Shown here in pieces: positions 31,121 to 31,121 of a DNA stretch of 31,121 bases. Position numbers and translations under genes: made by a program. The DNA is from a virus: the IMG/VR virus record IMGVR_UViG_3300030117_000527, positions 1 to 31,121 of that record; one strand, 5' to 3'. The notes beneath the pieces are model-generated. The model had not been told where the DNA came from. It saw nothing but the letters and a program-made list of their open reading frames with translations, and did not search any database. How positions within the stretch are numbered: the first letter of the stretch is position 1; the number at the start of each line of letters is the position of its first letter.

Positions 31121-31121
31121 T

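Overview
The window is a 31.1 kb AT-rich, almost gapless piece of a tailed-phage genome, most likely a marine podovirus-like phage of a Gram-negative host. Three things support this. The late operon has phage hallmarks: SU10/gp6-like adaptors, an S74-chaperone tail fibre, a holin plus GH24 lysozyme, and a P22 gp10-like stabilisation protein. Several proteins carry motifs I know as recurrent in uncultured marine phages. Envelope proteins encoded here (a CsgG lipoprotein, periplasmic FecR and CHASE2 domains) only make sense with an outer membrane. The host genus cannot be read from the sequence. Terminase, portal, major capsid protein and DNA polymerase are absent and probably lie beyond the edges.

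Layout. Positions 1-1489 (+) hold the end of an unknown gene, a RecE-like PD-(D/E)XK exonuclease, a DUF3310 protein and two tiny ORFs. Positions 1504-2680 (-) hold a DUF669 putative ssDNA-binding protein and a Sak4-like P-loop ATPase, ending at a hairpin terminator. Overlapping divergent promoters at 2710-2745 separate them from 2778-5247 (+), which holds an HTH regulator and a primase-polymerase/DUF3987 helicase. From 5244 to the right edge everything is one tightly packed minus-strand late operon, read right to left: adaptors, small conserved proteins, repeat protein, tail fibre, small proteins, thermonuclease, an envelope module, lysis genes, gp10-like protein, a 2OG-Fe(II) oxygenase, and four large putative internal or ejected virion proteins.

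The most unusual part is 17882-22693. It is a run of overlapping genes encoding a CsgF-like protein, a full-length CsgG outer-membrane secretion lipoprotein, a secreted curlin-like repeat protein, a periplasmic FecR-domain protein and a CHASE2-transmembrane-class III adenylate cyclase. It sits between a thermonuclease and the lysis cassette and is joined to its neighbours by short overlaps. Curli secretion and FecR/CHASE2 cyclase signalling are bacterial cell-surface systems; finding them as one coupled block in a phage late operon suggests a phage device that acts on or senses the host envelope late in infection. Its role is inference: surface fibre display, superinfection exclusion, host aggregation, or cAMP-linked lysis timing are all open.

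The early genes form a coherent replication and recombination set: 5'-3' exonuclease, ssDNA-binding protein, Sak4-type ATPase, and primase-helicase. No integrase, tRNA, CRISPR array or insertion sequence was recognised.
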